Source: Tetradesmus obliquus
Taxonomy: Eukaryota > Chlorophyta > Chlorophyceae > Sphaeropleales > Scenedesmaceae
Length of the DNA stretch: 64,000 nucleotides
Reading direction: 5' to 3'
Assembly (NCBI GenBank): GCA_030272155.1
Contig: CP126201.1
Span: 4,884,501 to 4,948,500 of the forward strand
A program made the position numbers and the translations under genes. Under the pieces are notes generated by a model. That model saw only the letters and a list, made by a program, of their open reading frames with translations. It did no database searches and was not told where the DNA came from. Below, in pieces: positions 62,306 through 64,000 of this stretch (its first letter is position 1; each line of letters starts with the position of its first letter).

Positions 62306-63812
62306 CCTCGCCCTTGCAGCCCCCACACGCCCCATCATCCCTGCTTGGGCGCAGTGCGGAGGCAGGAGCAGCACACCCTACAACGGCCTGCCAGGCTGCG
62401 GCAGCACGGGCAGGGAGTGCGCTGACAGGGCCTGGTCTGGCGTGACATGTGTGGCAGGCCACAGCTGCCAGCGCGACAATGAGTGGTGGTGGGGCTGCAA
62501 GCCAGGCGGCTCCACAGGTGAGATGAGTGTGCATGAGGCGAAGTTCTGGCTGTGCTGTTGCAACAGTTGCGGAAGCAGCCGGCCATGTCACATGGCTTGG
62601 CATCAAAGCATTGACGACGTGCAGCAGGCAGCTGCATTGCAGGGAAGCAACGCTGTAGCCGGGGCCAACGATGAGTAACAACGTCATCAGCTGTCGGACT
62701 TGCAGCATGTCAAGTTACATCGTGTTGCCCCCTGCATGGTAGGTAAGGGCATACCTGACTCCGTTGACAGTCACTTGTTACAGCAGATTTTGACATGCTG
62801 TATGGTGGCTGCTTGGCTGCCTGCAGATCCATGTGCAGGTCGCACCTGCAGTGGCCGCGGCAGCTGCAGCAACGGTGTGTGCAGCTGCCAGGCTGGCTGG
62901 AGCGGCGCCAACTGCGAGATCCAGGGTGAGCAATAAACAACCAGCTGTGCACAGGATCCTCTGGCTGCTGCTAAAAGTGATGCTGGGTTTGATTGCATTT
63001 GAGCCCCTGCCATGGCTGGATAAACAAGATCGCAAGTCAAAATCTAAACATACACACACCACCAGTTCACCTGCATACGCATCACAGCCGTCCAAGCCGT
63101 CAGTCCTCAAGCTGCTTCTGTTGCTGCTGCTGCTGCCTGCCTGCCTCCTGCTGCTGCTGCATCTGCTGCAGCTCCCCAGCCCCCTGCATCTGGCGGCTGC
63201 CCTGCCGGCTGGGAGCGCGCTGTTGGCACCCTTTACGACAGCTGGCCCAAGCCAGGCACCACCGAGTGTGTGCAGTACAGCGGCTGCCGCTGGGCAGGTC
63301 TGTTCTCCAGCATCAGCGCAGGACCCCTCTTCAACGGGGCCCCCTGCAACGCCAACCAGTGCCTGGCCCGCAACTTCATGGGCATGAACTACCGCGCGCA
63401 GTGCCTGAACGGCGGCAACGGCGAGGTGGCGTGCCGCTGGCCGGAGTCTGCTGTGCGCGCGTGGCGCATGGGTGCCACCTGGGACCAGCGCAACCAGCTG
63501 CTGAATGGCATCCTTGACGTTATGGTAGAGGGCGTGCCGGGCAGGGTCACGCGCGTGAACATTCAGGATGTGTGCAACGACAACGACTGCGCCGGCTGCT
63601 GCAGCCGGAACACCGGCAACGGCGCGTACCCGCTGATTGACATTGAGAAGTGGGCTGCGCTGGACCTGCTGCAGAACTTCGACCCCAACCAGCCCAACTT
63701 TGACATCAACAATGTGGCCAAGCCCACCGCAGGTGGCAGGAGGCCCGGGGTGCAGGATCAGAACTCGGTGATGCCGCTGTGCTACAGGCGCGTCGGCACC
63801 ATCACGAAGTAG
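60691..63812 (+). CDS. Secreted CBM1-like/EGF-like multidomain protein
   Basis: Eight-exon-style secreted protein resolved as seven phase-consistent exons: 60691-60820, 61070-61195, 61500-61712, 61899-62078, 62320-62517, 62827-62925, 63172-63812, giving 528 aa. The signal peptide core is GLSLLLVAAVLLWADAS. Order: a Cys-rich segment (CVCPRGHRQ, CRCVRCPAGTQSGG), two CBM1-like modules (residues ~157-215 and ~225-280; QCGG, PGCG, W(T/S)G(T/V)TC, NEWWW(F/G)C), one EGF-like module (~283-315; CAGRTCSGRGSCSNGVCSCQ), and a C-terminal Cys-rich domain (GTTECVQYSGCRWAG, VNIQDVCNDNDCAGCCSRN, YPLIDIEKWAALDLL) I do not recognise by name. Exons follow module borders, all in one phase. Probably a cell-wall or extracellular polysaccharide-binding protein. 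No catalytic residues identified. Confidence 0.88.
62240..62303 (+). repeat. (CTG)n microsatellite before a CBM1 exon
   Basis: About 21 uninterrupted CTG triplets on the coding strand, in the intron just upstream of the second CBM1-like exon (acceptor at 62,319). Confidence 0.95.
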
Positions 63813-64000
63813 ATGCGCGGATGTGCAGCAGGCTAGCTCGCGGAACCCGCACATGCATGGCGCCTCTGGTGAATTACTCGGGCGGCTTGGGCGACCCTTG
63901 TGTCTGAACCATTGACTGGCTGTTTTAAAGCTTTGCAATGTAGGAACTCCGTGTTGTTATTGCTTGTCCTGCTGCTACTGCGGCAGCAGCCTAGAGATCA
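63813..64000 (+). other. 3' flank of the secreted CBM1-like protein gene
   Basis: Presumed 3' UTR. I do not see a perfect TGTAA before the window ends. No other feature. Confidence 0.5.

Overview
This window is nuclear DNA of a chlorophyte green alga, most likely a chlorophycean of the Scenedesmaceae or Sphaeropleales type. That placement is inferred. The evidence is intron-rich genes with GT-AG (a few GC-AG) introns, TGTAA polyadenylation motifs, moderately high GC, secreted Mn-superoxide dismutases, an algal secreted protein with CBM1-like modules, head-to-tail Helitrons, and an extreme density of CAG/CTG repeats. No prokaryotic feature is present. Exon chains marked 'phase-consistent' were assembled by hand: every junction carries AG/GT-type signals and the reading frame closes.

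Left half (1-30,950). A large tyrosine-kinase-like protein kinase (1-6,114, +, 5' end outside the window) is followed by two Mn-SOD genes on the minus strand (SOD A 6,986-10,960; SOD B 12,675-15,188). The block from the kinase 3' part to the SOD B 5' flank (3,769 to about 15,432) is repeated in tandem at 16,497 to about 30,950. The second unit gives a 5'-truncated kinase copy (16,497-19,025), SOD C (19,878-24,848, probably frameshifted) and SOD D (26,534-29,411, intact). The spacer between units carries an orphan copy of the last exon of LST8, whose complete gene lies 35 kb away. A 1.29-kb pogo/Tigger-type DNA transposon remnant (29,577-30,865) sits in the second unit, and the first unit preserves the matching empty site.

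Middle (31,675-47,002). An uncharacterised seven-exon minus-strand gene spans 31,675-42,007. Its first intron is filled by seven Helitrons joined head to tail (34,497-41,966). Two of these are large, complementary deletion derivatives: one keeps a Helitron-type Cys/Trp motif, the other the C-terminal part of a Pif1-type helicase. Next come an ATT microsatellite and a coiled-coil gene (42,928-47,002, minus) with roughly 1-kb tandem repeats in its large intron. The stretch 47,010-51,052 is poorly resolved.

Right part (51,053-63,812). Three genes are well resolved: LST8, the WD40 subunit of TOR complexes (51,053-54,501, minus, 313 aa); an F-box/leucine-rich-repeat protein (55,481-59,481, minus, 730 aa); and a secreted protein with two CBM1-like modules, an EGF-like module and a Cys-rich C-terminal domain (60,691-63,812, plus, 528 aa).

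Two patterns recur across unrelated genes. First, introns contain one to several tandem copies of the adjacent exon edge together with its splice site (kinase, SODs, LST8, F-box/LRR). Second, CTG runs on the coding strand lie directly upstream of 3' splice sites. Together they suggest that triplet-repeat instability repeatedly remodels introns here.
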